Notes: a model not told the origin generated them from the sequence alone. Shown: positions 1 to 11,640, counted from the stretch's first letter. The stretch is DNA of 64,000 nucleotides from Aplidium turbinatum (GCA_918807975.1 OU964922.1:25904329-25968328), one strand, 5' to 3'. Translations and numbers: made by a program.

Positions 1-1464
1 ATATTCAAGAGATCCCTTAGTTAGTCCATGCAACACATCAAGCACTGGGTCTTTGTTCGTGTAAGCGGACACGATGCCTGTCATGATAATGCTTGTTGTG
101 ACCGTCAGTGCAGCGACTACCACGCCAAATCGCTGACTTCTATAAAACAGATACAAAAAAAGTGAAGAGAGGATATAAAATTGGAAGTCGTTAGCCAGAT
201 ACCAACCCCAAGTCATGCAGCTCTCATGAAAATCACTTGGAAATAGATTGTTGACGTAAAGCAGATTGGTGTACCAGTATTTGGAACATTGCGAATGAAT
301 GTTTTTCACAAGAGAAAACCAAAATAAACCATCACCTAACTTTGGGTAAACACTCACATACATGAAAATAACAAAAGCATATGCAGGAGTAAGTCTAATG
401 TACCGAATGAAATACATAGAAAAGATGTTGATTTTACCACTTCGTTTTTCTACTGTTGGAAGATTGACGAAGATTACAAGAAGTCCGCTCAAAAAGAAAA
501 ACGCATCAACGGCGAAGAAAAGGAACCACCCGAGTAATTGGGAATGCCAGTGGTAGATGTAATAATTAATTATTTCTAATTGATTATCTGTTTGATACAG
601 CATGTTTAAAAAACTATGACCAAGTATAATCCAGGCCATACTCAGGAAGCGCATTCCATAGATGCAGGTGATGTCTGTTGGCTTTTGCTCCGTGTCCAGC
701 AGCCGCTTGGTGTTTTCAATAAGTGAAAATGACATGAACAATCGATATGGAAGTCCATGTTTTGCTTGCTTAGTTGTTGGTAACAACGACGAACCCTCAA
801 CAGGAGCTGCAGCGACGTCTTCTTTTCTTTCTTTAATGTACTCCCACAACGTAGATGCAAGAACAAGAAGAATTAACACAATCAACAGGCAAAATCCGCT
901 GATATCTCTAGCTTCCCATTCGTCATTCTCTTTCGGACAACCAATCTTCACCGAGTGCTTTCCAGATGAACCAGAAATCAATTCCCGAATGGAATCATCA
1001 CTACAAGTGTGAGGAAAACAAAATCCCATCGTAACTCCTTCAGTTAAATTTAAGTTAAGCATTTCGTCATGTTTTGGTTTACCGATATAGACATGGCAAT
1101 ATTTTCCACTGAAATTGTCAGCACGTATGTTCACACATTCATCATACCTTCCGAACCATCTTACATTACCTTGGAATAAACCACTTTCCAGTTTTCCTGA
1201 AGCATCAAACGTTTTCAAAGCGTATAGTTTCGAGCGTTTGGCGTCATCAACAAGCTGCTGCAATGATTGAACACATTCATCCACATGGATGTCAGATGAT
1301 AGTGGAGATGTTGCTGTGATTTTGAATAAATTTGATTCCAAGAAATTCCAATAATCGATCCCATCGTGTAGTCCTTTCATAGGATTGTAGTAAAAGGTGG
1401 TTGTGTTTGCATTTGTTTCAAAGCAGAAAACTAACAGAACAATTAACAAATAAGAAAATATCAT
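1..1464 (-). CDS. NRF-6-like membrane acyltransferase (partial, runs off left edge)
   Basis: I translated the minus strand from the ATG at 1464 to base 1: 488 codons with no stop and no intron. Residues 1-19 form a signal peptide. Residues about 40-175 look like the NRF domain: spaced cysteines, then GFCFPHTCSDD near 147-157 and GCP at 174-176. A membrane segment lies near 190-207. From about 269 the acyltransferase-3 fold begins with GMRFLSMAWIILGHS (R272, H283 in the usual Arg/His positions), then hydrophobic helices and the family motifs YPKLGDGLFWF and CMTWGWYLANDFQFY. Family members are polytopic membrane proteins thought to move or modify lipids and drugs; C. elegans nrf-6 affects fluoxetine response and yolk transport. 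The substrate here is unknown. The last membrane helices are missing because the window ends. Many relatives have several introns, so an unbroken exon this long may mean intron loss or a retrocopy. No TATA box is evident upstream of 1464. Confidence 0.93.
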   Translation of the reverse strand, partial: MIFSYLLIVLLVFCFETNANTTTFYYNPMKGLHDGIDYWNFLESNLFKITATSPLSSDIHVDECVQSLQQLVDDAKRSKLYALKTFDASGKLESGLFQGNVRWFGRYDECVNIRADNFSGKYCHVYIGKPKHDEMLNLNLTEGVTMGFCFPHTCSDDSIRELISGSSGKHSVKIGCPKENDEWEARDISGFCLLIVLILLVLASTLWEYIKERKEDVAAAPVEGSSLLPTTKQAKHGLPYRLFMSFSLIENTKRLLDTEQKPTDITCIYGMRFLSMAWIILGHSFLNMLYQTDNQLEIINYYIYHWHSQLLGWFLFFAVDAFFFLSGLLVIFVNLPTVEKRSGKINIFSMYFIRYIRLTPAYAFVIFMYVSVYPKLGDGLFWFSLVKNIHSQCSKYWYTNLLYVNNLFPSDFHESCMTWGWYLANDFQFYILSSLFLYLFYRSQRFGVVVAALTVTTSIIMTGIVSAYTNKDPVLDVLHGLTKGSLEY

Positions 1465-3889
1465 GATTCATAAAAAATAATTGTATTCACATGACCTATA
1501 AATGAGTAGAAACAAAATGACTTTTATGTTTGTTCAATATGAGTAAAAATAACTGTGAACGACCTTAAAAAACGACAATAACACATTTGTTTTCTTCGTG
1601 ATTTGTTCATAAAAAACTTGTATGTCCTTAAGTAGTATCAATTTAATTTTATGGAACGTGCGTGGAACTGGCAGATATCTCATGATTTGGCTTTGTTGTA
1701 AAGCATTCAACCGCATTGATTCCGCCTTTTATTTGCAAACTAGAGTTTTGAGTTGCTTTGATTAATCTTTTAATTACATCTGAGTTTCTTTAAAATTATC
1801 AGAGAGCATAAGATAAGCCACGCTGAAAAACATGTCATGTTGCATTTTTTCTATGGCCTATACATTTTGTTTCTAACTTATAACAAGAAGCATTAGGACA
1901 ATTCTTGACATAACTCAGTTTATCTCATAAAACAAACAGACTGATGTGGTAAGTATTTTGTTGATTTATTGTCGGAAAGCAACAAGGAGTGAGTTCTTGA
2001 CCCGCCAATAAACTTCTGCATGTACTGGTACACTTATATTCACATAAATATTTATGTATGTTGTTAAAATGTTTTATAGAAACGAGAGATTGAAGGATGC
2101 TGAAAAGAACTTGACATCGGCTATCTAAACTGCTCTGCTTTTGTTGCTTGAGAGATTACAAAATTATTTTTTCTCTACGAGGATTCAAACGTATTGATAT
2201 ATCTCAGCAGAAGCACTATTCGGACCAATTCAATAAATTCAATTTTTTTATTCAAATGCTGGTCTTCAAAAGCTTATTTTTACAAAAGCTTACCTCAAAA
2301 CGGTGTAGGCCTATATCTTTTTCTCAATAACTTTGGACGTTTGTGATTTGGAGCAAAGTTGTTTGTTAGGTTGAAAGAATCTGAAATCAATACCTCGTTT
2401 TTGAAACTTATTTTAACGTAATCTATCAGTCAGCCGCTTTTGTGCCTTTTTGTTTTCGAATACATTTCCGTGACAAAAGATTGGCTTTTGTAATAACGCC
2501 ATCAACCATATAGGCCTAGTTGCATTCTCTGACTGCATCTCAAACGCTATACTATAACCATAGGCCACACAGCAATTTTTCTAAAACAGTGTTGCACAAA
2601 ATACATATCTGATAAAATAAGGGAAATATGTTGAATTGAATTATTTTTTATACGGATCGATTTCCTTGTCTCATAAAACTAACTATAAAAAAAAGAATAA
2701 CGATTTTTACCGTTTGGCGTAAAAATTTGTATATTGATGTTCAGTTGTTCACCTTGGTTTGCATAATGAAAAATCAAAATCACAACAAAGAATTGCCCGA
2801 AGTAATTTTCACAGCTATTTGATCCTTCGCGATGATATCAGGTATAGTTTCTATCAGATGAAACCTGTTCAAACTTCTTTTTTTAAACTATGGTTCATTC
2901 ATTCTTCTTAAATAATAAATAACTTACTTCATTTTTGTGTTTTTACTTCGACTTTTTCACAAGCAAGACTTTACACAAAACAACTTCAGTGTAAGCCTAC
3001 CTAGTAAGTTATTTGCAACGTGAGTCGATTGACCATAGTAGCCTAACTGGTCCAGAAAGCTGTGGCCAAAACTTGATTACTTTTTATCAAAATGTTTGCA
3101 CGTTGGGAACAGCAATCACTTTGTTTCAAATCCGCAAATCACTTTTGTCATTGGTTCAACGTCTGCAGACGTTGAACTAATATACAACAATATTGGTTTT
3201 CTGGGTTTTTGGTTCTGAAAAAAATCATGATGATATATTGTGACGTGATCTACCAGCTAGCAGTAGTTTATGCTCCTTTTGTTTTTGGGTGTGTATCAAT
3301 TAAAAAAGCTGGCTTTTGCAGTAACGCCGTCAACCGCAAACTGCATCTAAAATGCTATAACAAATTAGAAAAAAATGTAGAAAACTTTATCTTACAAATT
3401 TAGTTGACAACATGAAAAAAGCCATTTCAATTGTTTAGACGCAAACGTGCATTTTTAAAATATCAATAACCTTCAATTTTGCCGAAGGAAAAAGCTAAAA
3501 CTTTAGTGATTTTTTTTATAGCAATCAGCCTAAAAAATTTTTTTTTTAAGATTTGACATCTTGCTAAGTGTATTTATTTTTTGTAACGTTATGCCACGAC
3601 TTTGAGTTTGTCACGCAGAACGGGAGTTCCATTTGGCAATGTACAAACGACCTCCTCTATAGCCTATACCAATACGATTTGACTACACGATTATTATCAC
3701 TACGCTTTAACAAAACTGTTTGCAAAATTGTTTCAGTCAAAGTGATCATTGTTGATAAGTATGGAAGCATATCACTTTTGTAATGCATCGTGACATAGTT
3801 TATCAGTCAGGAGTTTTAGACGCTTTTTTTTGGAGTGCATAAAGGCCTAAGTTGGAACGAGCTCCTATCGAAGCAAGTAACTACCTTTG
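1465..3889. other. Intergenic DNA, no gene seen
   Basis: AT-rich DNA upstream of the acyltransferase. Only short ORFs without recognisable domains are present. TAGGCCTA-type octamers occur near 2305 and 2512, and a small palindrome lies at 3148-3182. Confidence 0.6.
3148..3182. repeat. Dispersed palindromic core, copy 1
   Basis: The sequence GGTTCAACGTCTGCAGACG followed by TTGAAC is a near-perfect palindrome centred on CTGCAG. The same core recurs at 5545-5595, 25605-25691 and 63880-63951, so it is a small dispersed repeat. Its arms do not extend clearly into the flanks here. Confidence 0.6.
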
Positions 3890-3897
3890 GGTAGGTT

Positions 3898-5460
3898 CAG
3901 TGCCGGATTAAGGGTCTGTTGGCCTGTAGGCACATTTTATAAGTGGCCCGAAAATCAGGGTTGCCAACTAAAAAATTAGAATTATCAGTGTTGCCAAATC
4001 ATTGTCACAAAGATCGTTGTTGCAACTATAACACAGGGCACCGTGCAAAAACTTGATCATACGCCTAACTAAATGACACCTTTGCACGTTTTTGCGATAG
4101 AAAACGAGTTAACTAGTTTTTGGAGGTCAATCTTACGGAGTAGATCGCTTTCAATACACAAAAGTGGCAGTGTACCAAGACGTTGTTGGCACATTGTTGA
4201 TCGTTTAACGTCTAGTTATGAAAACGAGGGTCCCCCGAGCAATTCGTAGCCATTAGAGACAAGTACATTCTATAAGTGCTACTTCAGCGTTTGGAAATGC
4301 ATTATAAACACCAGTGGTGTGCACTGTGCAGCATTTTAAACATCTTCTGGGCACTTCCTGTTGCAGCTGTTTCATCGCGTCTTTGCTCTTTATAGTCTTT
4401 ATACCAACACATAAGCTGACGAAATTCTGATGGAAAGTCGGAAGACAGGTCCTTTGAATACACACCAACCAGACCTGCAACTGCAACATCGATGTCTTTA
4501 ACAGACATGGAGTCGTACTCAGTCAAAGCCCCAAACCTCTGCAGCAACATGGAATAGGCCTATGCAATATGCATCGATACGTTTCTGTAGTGCACTCTTC
4601 AGTTGGTCGATGATCACATAAAATGTGTTGACTAAATTTTGCTGGCCCGACATTCCTTCCACATCATCTGTAGCAGCTCCATGACTGACATGCTTCTGCC
4701 GCTTTGGTGCTCGTCGACTTTCGGATTTATATTAGTCCTCCCCGTTAGCTCAGTGGTTACGCGCCCGGCTCAAGATCACGCGGCGCTGGTTCAACTCTCG
4801 GGGTGTGCTCTTGAGCAATGCATTTCAGGACTGCTCTCCATGCAGCGGCACCTAGTGAATGGAATCATTCTCCGGCAACAAGACTTAAACAATCGGAAAA
4901 ACTTCACTTTGCCAATCTCGGTAACCGGCCCTGCGTCAAGAGCCTCTACAAGTAGGCTATGCGAAACTACCAAGAATAATCTATCAAGGCTTTGTCAGTC
5001 CGAGGAAAAAGATTTAAAAATCCAAAAAAACAATCAATATATGCTGCTGCCACAGCGATCACGTGCCTGCTGCTCATGGCAGTCAAAATTCTCTCTGCAC
5101 TCATCCAAGAATTTATCCAAGCTCTTCAGCAGACCAATGGCTGGTGTCAGTTCGATAGTGGAACTCTGAAGCAACTTGCTACTAGTATTGGAGCGCTGCA
5201 AAATATTGTTCCAAAGTATGCACATTAGGCAACTTCAAGGGTGTTCATGTGTTTGGCCAATGCACCTGCTTCATTTCGTGTGCTGCCATTCTGAGTAGCA
5301 TCCCCAGAGATTTCCTGGAAAGCACTTTGAAACTTGTGGTACCGTACCCAATTAAAACTGCAATTAAAATGACCAAATTATTACAGATTTTAAAGTGGCC
5401 TGGATTTTTGACTGGCCTGTAGGCACGTGCCTACTTTGCCTAATGGTTAATCCGGCACTG
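3898..5460 (-). mobile_element. hAT transposon relic with a nested SINE
   Basis: The ends are inverted copies of CAGTGCCGGATTAA, and both sides carry the same 8-bp duplication GGTAGGTT (3890-3897 and 5461-5468), so the borders are secure. The minus strand encodes the C-terminal half of a hAT transposase in pieces. Near 5040-5225 it reads like the pre-dimerisation region. Near 4300-4730 are RAPKRQK, VNTFYVIIDQL, the segment SSDFPSEF and FPNAEVAL. Near 4100-4200 is RLGTLPLLCIESDLLRKID, typical of the hAT dimerisation tail. Frame changes and stops separate the pieces and the N-terminal half is absent, so it cannot encode a working transposase. A tRNA-derived SINE splits it at about 4734-5036. 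Confidence 0.85.
4734..5036 (+). mobile_element. tRNA-derived SINE, family A, copy 1
   Basis: The head resembles a tRNA: an A-box-like TAGCTCAGTGGTTACGCG at about 4746 and a B-box-like GGTTCAACTCT near 4790, bounded by complementary CCCCG and CGGGG. The body shares GAGCAA...CATTTCAGGACTGCTCTCC and CAATCGGAAA with the copy at 25266-25505. The 3' end, near AAAAAGATTTAAAAATCC, is A-rich. It lies inside the hAT relic, so it is younger than that insertion. The tRNA head is followed by about 230 bp of conserved body, so this is a SINE and not a tRNA gene. Confidence 0.75.
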
Positions 5461-5468
5461 GGTAGGTT

Positions 5469-6321
5469 GTTGTTCAAATACCATGTGACACCATTACGCT
5501 ACCTTACTTTTCTGTATTCGACCGCAAGCCAGACAACAAATCAGACACTTTTTACATCGATTCAACGTCTCTAGACGTTGAAACAATGTTATAAACGAAT
5601 GAATAGCTCCCTGGGATGTGCTACAAATTACAAAGTGCTTCTTGATCATATTATAACCAAATTGGACAGTGTGAGTGTGAAAACTGAACTAAACACAATT
5701 GACACAAGTAAAATGTTTACTAAAGCTCTTTGCTTGATTTAATTCTTATATCAAGTGATGAAACAGTACGTTTAAAAAAGTGTATAGACTATAACATGTG
5801 GCTCAAAAAGAACTTGAAACATTTTTTTGCGGTGATTTTGTCTCATCCTTTACAAATGTTGAGACAAAGCAAAAGATTTTTACAATGCCTCCGGCAAAAC
5901 AACAAGCAAACGCCAGTCGGAAGCCAATAACAATTTCATTGAAGCGTGGACGGTGTCTCCGCGTAACAGATTAAAGTCGAACACAAAAGAATCGACCCGT
6001 CACACTCAATTATAAGGCAATTAAGAAGCGATTTCTCAAGTTTAATAAGAAAAAAATATGACCAACCATCAAATTATTTGATTTTTCAAGTTGTGCTGTT
6101 GAACAAATTGCAAAGGACTTTCGATGCTGTGTTATCAGATATATTATTTGCATCATGTGAAAATTTGATTGATCTATCTTGCGTAGTTTTTGAGTTACAC
6201 GAGCTCAAAGTGCTAGTGTCGAACCGACCTCCCAGTCCGCAGGTCAACTGGCCAAAAAACGTCGCAGGAAATAGGGTTAAGGTCTCGTCAGTGCGGTAAA
6301 TCTTACACAAGACAGGAATGC
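5469..6321. other. Intergenic DNA, no gene seen
   Basis: Short ORFs only. It contains palindromic core copy 2 at 5545-5595. At 6229-6252 the string CCTCCCAGTCCGCAGGTC resembles the arm of the palindrome at 25605, which may be a degenerate half-copy. Confidence 0.5.
5545..5595. repeat. Dispersed palindromic core, copy 2
   Basis: TTTTTACATCGATTCAACG, TCTCTAGA and CGTTGAAACAATG form a decayed version of the palindromic core. The flank just before it, CCAGACAACAAATCAGAC, resembles the outer arm of the copy at 25605-25691. That suggests the complete unit is longer than the core. Confidence 0.5.
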
Positions 6322-6329
6322 CTTATTAC

Positions 6330-7082
6330 TAGGGCCCGCAAAAGTCAACAAAGTCAAAAATTTTTAAGGACCTCGTCTATCCACGAATCAAAGAATAAAG
6401 TTGTTTTCAACACCTAGGGAACTGTGTCTAAGAAGTTTATAGGTCAAAATAAAGTCAAAATTCACAATAAAGTCCAAAATTTTCAATAAAGTCAAAATTT
6501 GTCAAATTATGGCTTTTGATAAACTTTTTATGTTTCTTGAGATTAATTTTTGTCAAAATCCTCGTAGAAGCATTGTACATCAGGAACTGCGACACAATTA
6601 AAATAACCCATAAAAGCAGGAAATATGTCACAATGAGCAGTAACTTTTATCGAAAATTGTCCATTGTTTATCCATTGTTACGTATTTAAATAATTTTTAA
6701 AAACACTCCCTCTTCACAAACGTGGTCTTTTCGAAGATCAACAGTTTGGATTTTAGGAATAGCCTACTGACACTCTGTAAAACAAAAATACCTATGAAAG
6801 CTAAACCGTCTTCAGCAAAAGTTACACAGATTTGTCGAGATTTTCCTATCGCCAAAAAACACGACACACTTTTTATAATCCATAAAACACCTTGACTTTT
6901 CGACAAAATATTATTTTTGGGTCTGAAATCGACAAAATATTATGTTTGGGTAACTAGTATCAATTCAAGGAAGAACTGTGCCCTCAACAAATTAGCAATT
7001 TCGATAGGTCAAAATAAAGTCAAAATTTGATAAAAATAAAGTAAAAAAAAATTTTTTTTAGGTCAAAATAAAAATGGCCCTA
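6330..7082. mobile_element. Non-autonomous hAT-like element (753 bp)
   Basis: The ends read TAGGGCC and GGCCCTA, flanked on both sides by the 8-bp duplication CTTATTAC (6322-6329 and 7083-7090). Eight-base duplications and a TAGGG start fit the hAT superfamily. Subterminal DNA is packed with repeats of AAAGTCAAAAT in one orientation near the left end and again near the right end (7010-7075), as transposase-binding repeats often are. No recognisable transposase reading frame is present. Confidence 0.75.
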
Positions 7083-7090
7083 CTTATTAC

Positions 7091-7957
7091 TATATACGTA
7101 ATGCAGCGTGGTGATTTGTCCATTTATGGCAAGCACCGAACATTTAGGTACTTTCAACCATCTTTCCAGAGTGCTCAAACTGCTGGAGCGATGAGCTATT
7201 TTAACGTCATTTTTTAATGTATTTGAAGTGGTGGATTCAGGATACAGTAAAGTGTTTAGCTTATATTCTACACATAAAACTTTATGTTTTACCATTATTA
7301 ATCAAATACCATTATTAATCACATTACCATATTTTATCCACATGTTGATGGACATAATAAACGAACTTGCTTCTACAAGGATTTAACAATTAAGGACTTC
7401 CATTCAACAAAAACTTTAAATTAATTAAAGTGTTTTGTCGATATCCCACAGAAACCAAATTATTGTTATCGTTTCAACCCTACTCATGTTGCATCACTGA
7501 AATGTCTGACGAGTGCAAGTTAGGATGCAGGTACTGACACATTACGTACTGTAATCCTGACCTACCCTGACCTTGGTTCACACCATTGGAGAATAGGCTG
7601 TTAGGTAATCTACCTGTCTGGTATTGCAGTGCCCATACCCGACCGGCCGATTCACAACGAGTTTTGTATTGTGACTGGATGTCTGACTCCAACTATGACA
7701 AACTGCTTACCAATCCTTGCAGATATTCAGCCTACTGAGCTTTACTATTGCAGTCTCCTTCCGGAAACTGCAATAAAGAAACCCCTCTGCACCGATTGCG
7801 CAGGAAGCAACGCAGTTTTTTAGACTTTATAGAACTAATGCAGCAATCCAGATAGAAGATATGGTACCTCATTCTCATTCAAACGGAAGAAAGCGGTTAA
7901 TGAAAATAAAAACATCCTTTTTAAAAGTTAAAGTACTTCTGCTTCTTCGGTTATAGG
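7091..7957. other. Intergenic DNA, no gene seen
   Basis: Small ORFs on both strands have no recognisable domain or splice context. Confidence 0.5.
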
Positions 7958-8221
7958 CAAATTGTTCGTAAACAGTTGTTCGTAAAACAATTCTTCGTAA
8001 ACAGTTGTTCGTAAAACAATTGTCCGTAAACAGTTGTTGGTGAAATGTAATCCGTAAAAAGTACTTCGTAAAGCATGTCTTCGTATACATCAAATCTCAA
8101 TTGCATGCACGAAGAAATGCTTTGGGAAGAATTGTTTTACAAAGAATTACTTTTACGAACAATTATTTACGAACAATTGCTTACGAAAAATTGTTTTACG
8201 AAGAACTGTTTATGAAGAAAA
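7958..8221. repeat. Inverted array of short tandem repeats
   Basis: The left half holds about seven degenerate units like TTCGTAAACAGTTG and TTCGTAAAACAATTC. The right half (about 8110-8221) holds the same units in reverse complement, such as TTTACGAACAATTG. The two halves form one large imperfect hairpin around 8095. It looks like a MITE made almost entirely of its own subterminal repeats. No flanking duplication is obvious. Confidence 0.6.
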
Positions 8222-8371
8222 CCTCGGACACCTGCTTCTTCATATGTTTTCTCCAATAGAATATTCGCAATAATCACAAGTGTTGCACTCAGTGAAAGAC
8301 AAAGTGGTTAGTCATTTCAAGAATAGAGAACAGACAGCTCCGGTTTGAGCTTGTCTTTGATTAGCATAGGG

Positions 8372-10074
8372 CAGTGGTTCCCAACTCATGGGTCGCGACC
8401 CAAAGTTGGGTCGCCTGATAATTTTTTTGGGTCGCTTGTTTTTCAGGCGTATTGTATCTTGGGCGAAAAAAATAACAATAAAAAAAATTTAAAATGTGAT
8501 GAGATCGATCACAAAACTGGAAAATATAAACACAAGTCATGAAGCGTTTCATGTCGAGACATCGGAAAGCTTTGTAGCATGATCGTAGTGCAAAAAGTTT
8601 TAACAATTTTCGCTTTTATTATTGTTATTATTATGATTAAATGTAAACCCAACAAAAATTTCAGTCTCAAACATAAATTAACTTGACAAAGTTACGGGAG
8701 ATATATTGTAACGTGCATTATATGTCACGAACGCTATGTCGGAAAAACTATGACAAAGTTTTCAACACGTTGGACCACGCATAGTTTGGTGTGGTAAAAC
8801 GCATCAAAGACAAAGCCCCAAGTGCTGTATGGACTTATTGCTTTCTCCACAAAGAGGCTTTTGCTGCAAAAAAGCTGTCTCAAGAGCTGCACGAAGTGTT
8901 GAATGATGTGAAGTGTGTAAATTTCATCAAAACAAGTCCACTAAATCGGCATTTGCTTTCGTCTTTGTGGATTCTGATTATTATCAAGCATTGCTGTTGC
9001 ACACAGAAGTACGATAGTTGTCACGAGGTCGTGTCCTGAAGCGAGTTTTTAATTTGCGAGAGGAGATTGCTATCTTCCTGAGGCAACAGAACTGTGTGAG
9101 ATTAGCCGAGAAGTTTTTGCAAGAAGATTTCAACGCAAAAGTTGCTTACCTTGCCGATATATTTGACTCTCTGAATTATCTAAATTTATATAGGCCTATG
9201 CAAGGCAACGGTTTTACGGTGATTGTTCGCGCCGCAAAAGTTTCTGCTTAACACAAAAAACTCATATTCTGGAAAAGTTATGTTACCAGAGATGAGTACG
9301 ATATATTTCCTCAGCTAACGCAATATATCTGTTGCAATGAAGTTGATATTAAGCAAACGATAATTAGACACCTAGCACAGTTTGCCAAAAAGTTTGTCAA
9401 AACAGTTTGCCAAACAGTTTGCAAACCAGTTTGCCAAAAAGTTTGCCAAAAAGTTTGCCAAAAAGTTTGCCAAAAAGTTTGTTTGAATCTCTAACACTTA
9501 ATCACCAAAATGATTGGATAACTGATCCATTTGTTGGAAAAAATCTGCCTCAACTTTCCATCCATGTTGCAAAACAGTTTATGGACATAACGACAGAAGT
9601 AGCAAACCGTATTTCTTTTGCGTTCTTCAAAGACAAATACCCCAAAGATTCTGCAAACATCCACTTTTGGGCTTCCATGTACAAAGTGTATCCCACAGTT
9701 TCACAATTAGGGATTCAAAAACAGATTCCATTTGCAACAACTTGGCTTTGTAAATTGGATTTAGCGCCATGTGTGTATTGAAAACTGAACAGCGAAACTG
9801 GTTGGAAGTTAAAGCCGACATGCGGCTATGCCTAAGCAAAATAACGCCTCGATTTCAAAAACTCACTGACAGCAAGCCAGCACAGCTATCTCATTAGTGA
9901 TTTGATAAACATATTATTTTCGGAAAAAGTTACTGCTTTTGTAGTGCAGTTTGTTTGCAACACAATCTTGCATGGCTTTTAAAATATTACGACAATTTGC
10001 TTGGGTCGCAAGATTTTAGCGAAGTGAATTTTTTTTTTAAATGGGTCGCCTTAAAAACGAGTTGGGAACCACTG
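8372..10074 (+). mobile_element. hAT transposon relic (ZBED5/Charlie-like), 1,703 bp
   Basis: Both termini read CAGTGGTTCCCAACTC in inverted orientation, followed by GGGTCGC blocks, and the 8-bp duplication GCATAGGG flanks the element (8364-8371 and 10075-10082). The plus strand holds consecutive pieces of a BED/hAT transposase of the ZBED5-like type. AVWTYCFLHKEAFAAKKLS and NFIKTSPLNRHL lie at about 8830-8960. RGRVLKRVFNLREEIAIFL and KVAYLADIFDSLNYLNLY lie at about 9020-9190. FATTWLCKLDLAP is near 9740. Stops, frame changes and a missing N-terminus break it. The middle has an expanded 12-bp repeat, listed separately. Confidence 0.88.
9374..9480 (+). repeat. 12-bp minisatellite AGTTTGCCAAAA inside the hAT relic
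   Basis: AGTTTGCCAAAA and close variants repeat about eight times, with four perfect head-to-tail copies at the right end. Twelve bases keep the reading frame, so the repeat reads as SLPK/SLPN-type tetrapeptides. It lies where the transposase would otherwise be unique, so it probably expanded after the element stopped being under selection. Confidence 0.8.
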
Positions 10075-10189
10075 GCATAGGGTATTTCACAACATTTTCT
10101 AAAACTTTTTCTGGAAACTATCTTGCATATTGTGAAGCATTTTTCAAATTAAATAAACTGCTTGCTTCAAGATGATTGGTGAACTTGAA

Positions 10190-11640
10190 CCTTTCTTAAC
10201 ACTGCATTAAGACAACATCACATACTTCTTTAACATCAATAATTTGGGATTCAGGCATTCTCCTTGTGGGTGAAGGTGACTCATTTTCCGCAGCAATGTC
10301 TTCCCTTACTCTTTGTATTGCTGACAGAAAATTATCACGTGAACACTGCACTTTGATAAACTCAAGCTCCACAGACTGCAGCTGGGCAAACAATATGTCA
10401 ACATGAGGCATGATTTTCGAAACAAAATCTAGCCAAAACACATATTTTGGATCTATGAGCATTCGTTTTATACCAGCAGAAGCAAAGCCAGTCACCGAAG
10501 AGTTGCTTTGTTTCAAAGTAGAGCAGCATTCTATAAGTGCGTCTTTTACTTCAGATACATAATTCACTGTCCTGCTTTTAAAATTTCATCGTGTTGCTGA
10601 TAGGCGAAGAATACGCCTTTGAGCAACTTGGTCCAAAGCAGCCATTCTTTGAGGAGATTTGGAGAAAAAACTTGGGATTCCCGAAAGACTGTTAAAAAAG
10701 ACTCTGACTCTGGTATTCTGCGATGTGGCTTTTTGTATAACCAAGTTTAGCTGGTGTGCATAACAATGGACGAAGTGTGCATTGCTATATCCTTGTTTGA
10801 TTCTTGATTGCACACCATTTCTTGCACCACTTATAGCAGCAGAACTATCATAAGTTCGTGCTATAAGTTTTGATGTATTGCTCCCAAGCAAAACTTTAAG
10901 TTCCTGAAACAGGATTGAAGACAAAGCTTCTGCTGTCTGGTTAGCAAGTTCAATAAAAAACTCTTTCAACAGGCTTCCCATGACTTTTATACCTAAGTAC
11001 AATTACCATCTGTGTCTTCTCTGAGATGTCAGTAGTTTCATCAGAAATGATTGCTACAAATTCAGATTGTGATATTTCTTCTTTGATTTTGCTTTGGCAA
11101 AGCTCAAAAAGCTCAAGCTCAAGAATCGTTTCTAAAAAATCATTTTGAATAGTTTTGTATGTACGTTTGAATACCTTTGCAGAATTAAAATGATTTTGGA
11201 AGCATGAGTCAAGATTGGAAGCAAAACCAATTAACCCCATGAACACACCAGGATTTTTTTAGCCTTGACTTTCATCATGCCCCCAGCAATTGAAATTTTC
11301 CAAAAAAAAATTATAGGCCTACAATCTAAGATCCTTGACAATGCTGTTCTGTTCTTCACTACTTCTTTATGTTTAGTACTGGAGAGTTGATATCTAGAAT
11401 CTATGAGTGAAGCAATATTAGCTCTGCCAAGCACTGAAAGGCTCAAAGTATTGTTCATGTTGGAAGTTGATCTACTATGCTTCTCTGTCTTTCTACTTAG
11501 ATGTTTCAGGTCTTTCACACCTACTTTGGTCCAGGAATGTTCTTAATCTCCACCAAATAGTAAACAGGGAAAGCAAAGGAAAGCATTTTCACTGTTGCAG
11601 CCACACGACCAATCATGATCATCATAAACATTGGTGTTAA
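10190..11640 (-). mobile_element. hAT transposase relic (TTF zinc finger / DUF4371 type)
   Basis: Reading from high to low coordinates, the minus strand shows a TTF-type zinc-finger start (GCNSENAFLCFPCLLFGG, about 11550-11610) and GVKDLKHLSRKTEKH. Near 11240 comes GHDESQG in one frame and NPGVFMGLIGFASNLDS in the next. Then follow FVAIISDETTDISEKTQM (about 11040), YDSSAAISGARNGVQSRIK and AHFVHCYAHQLNLVIQKA (about 10740-10870), and a C-terminal stretch to about 10196. These are signature blocks of hAT proteins annotated as ZMYM1-like or '52 kDa repressor' relatives. At least three frame changes or stops break it. I found no matching termini or target duplication, so the borders are approximate. 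Confidence 0.82.

Noticed and set aside
4736-4810. tRNA gene at the family A SINE head (also at 25266)
   Set aside because: It has A- and B-box likeness, but a conserved non-tRNA body follows and the anticodon arm does not fold convincingly.
4639-5169. 176-codon plus-strand ORF
   Set aside because: It runs antisense through the hAT relic and then through the SINE; both are explained by those elements.
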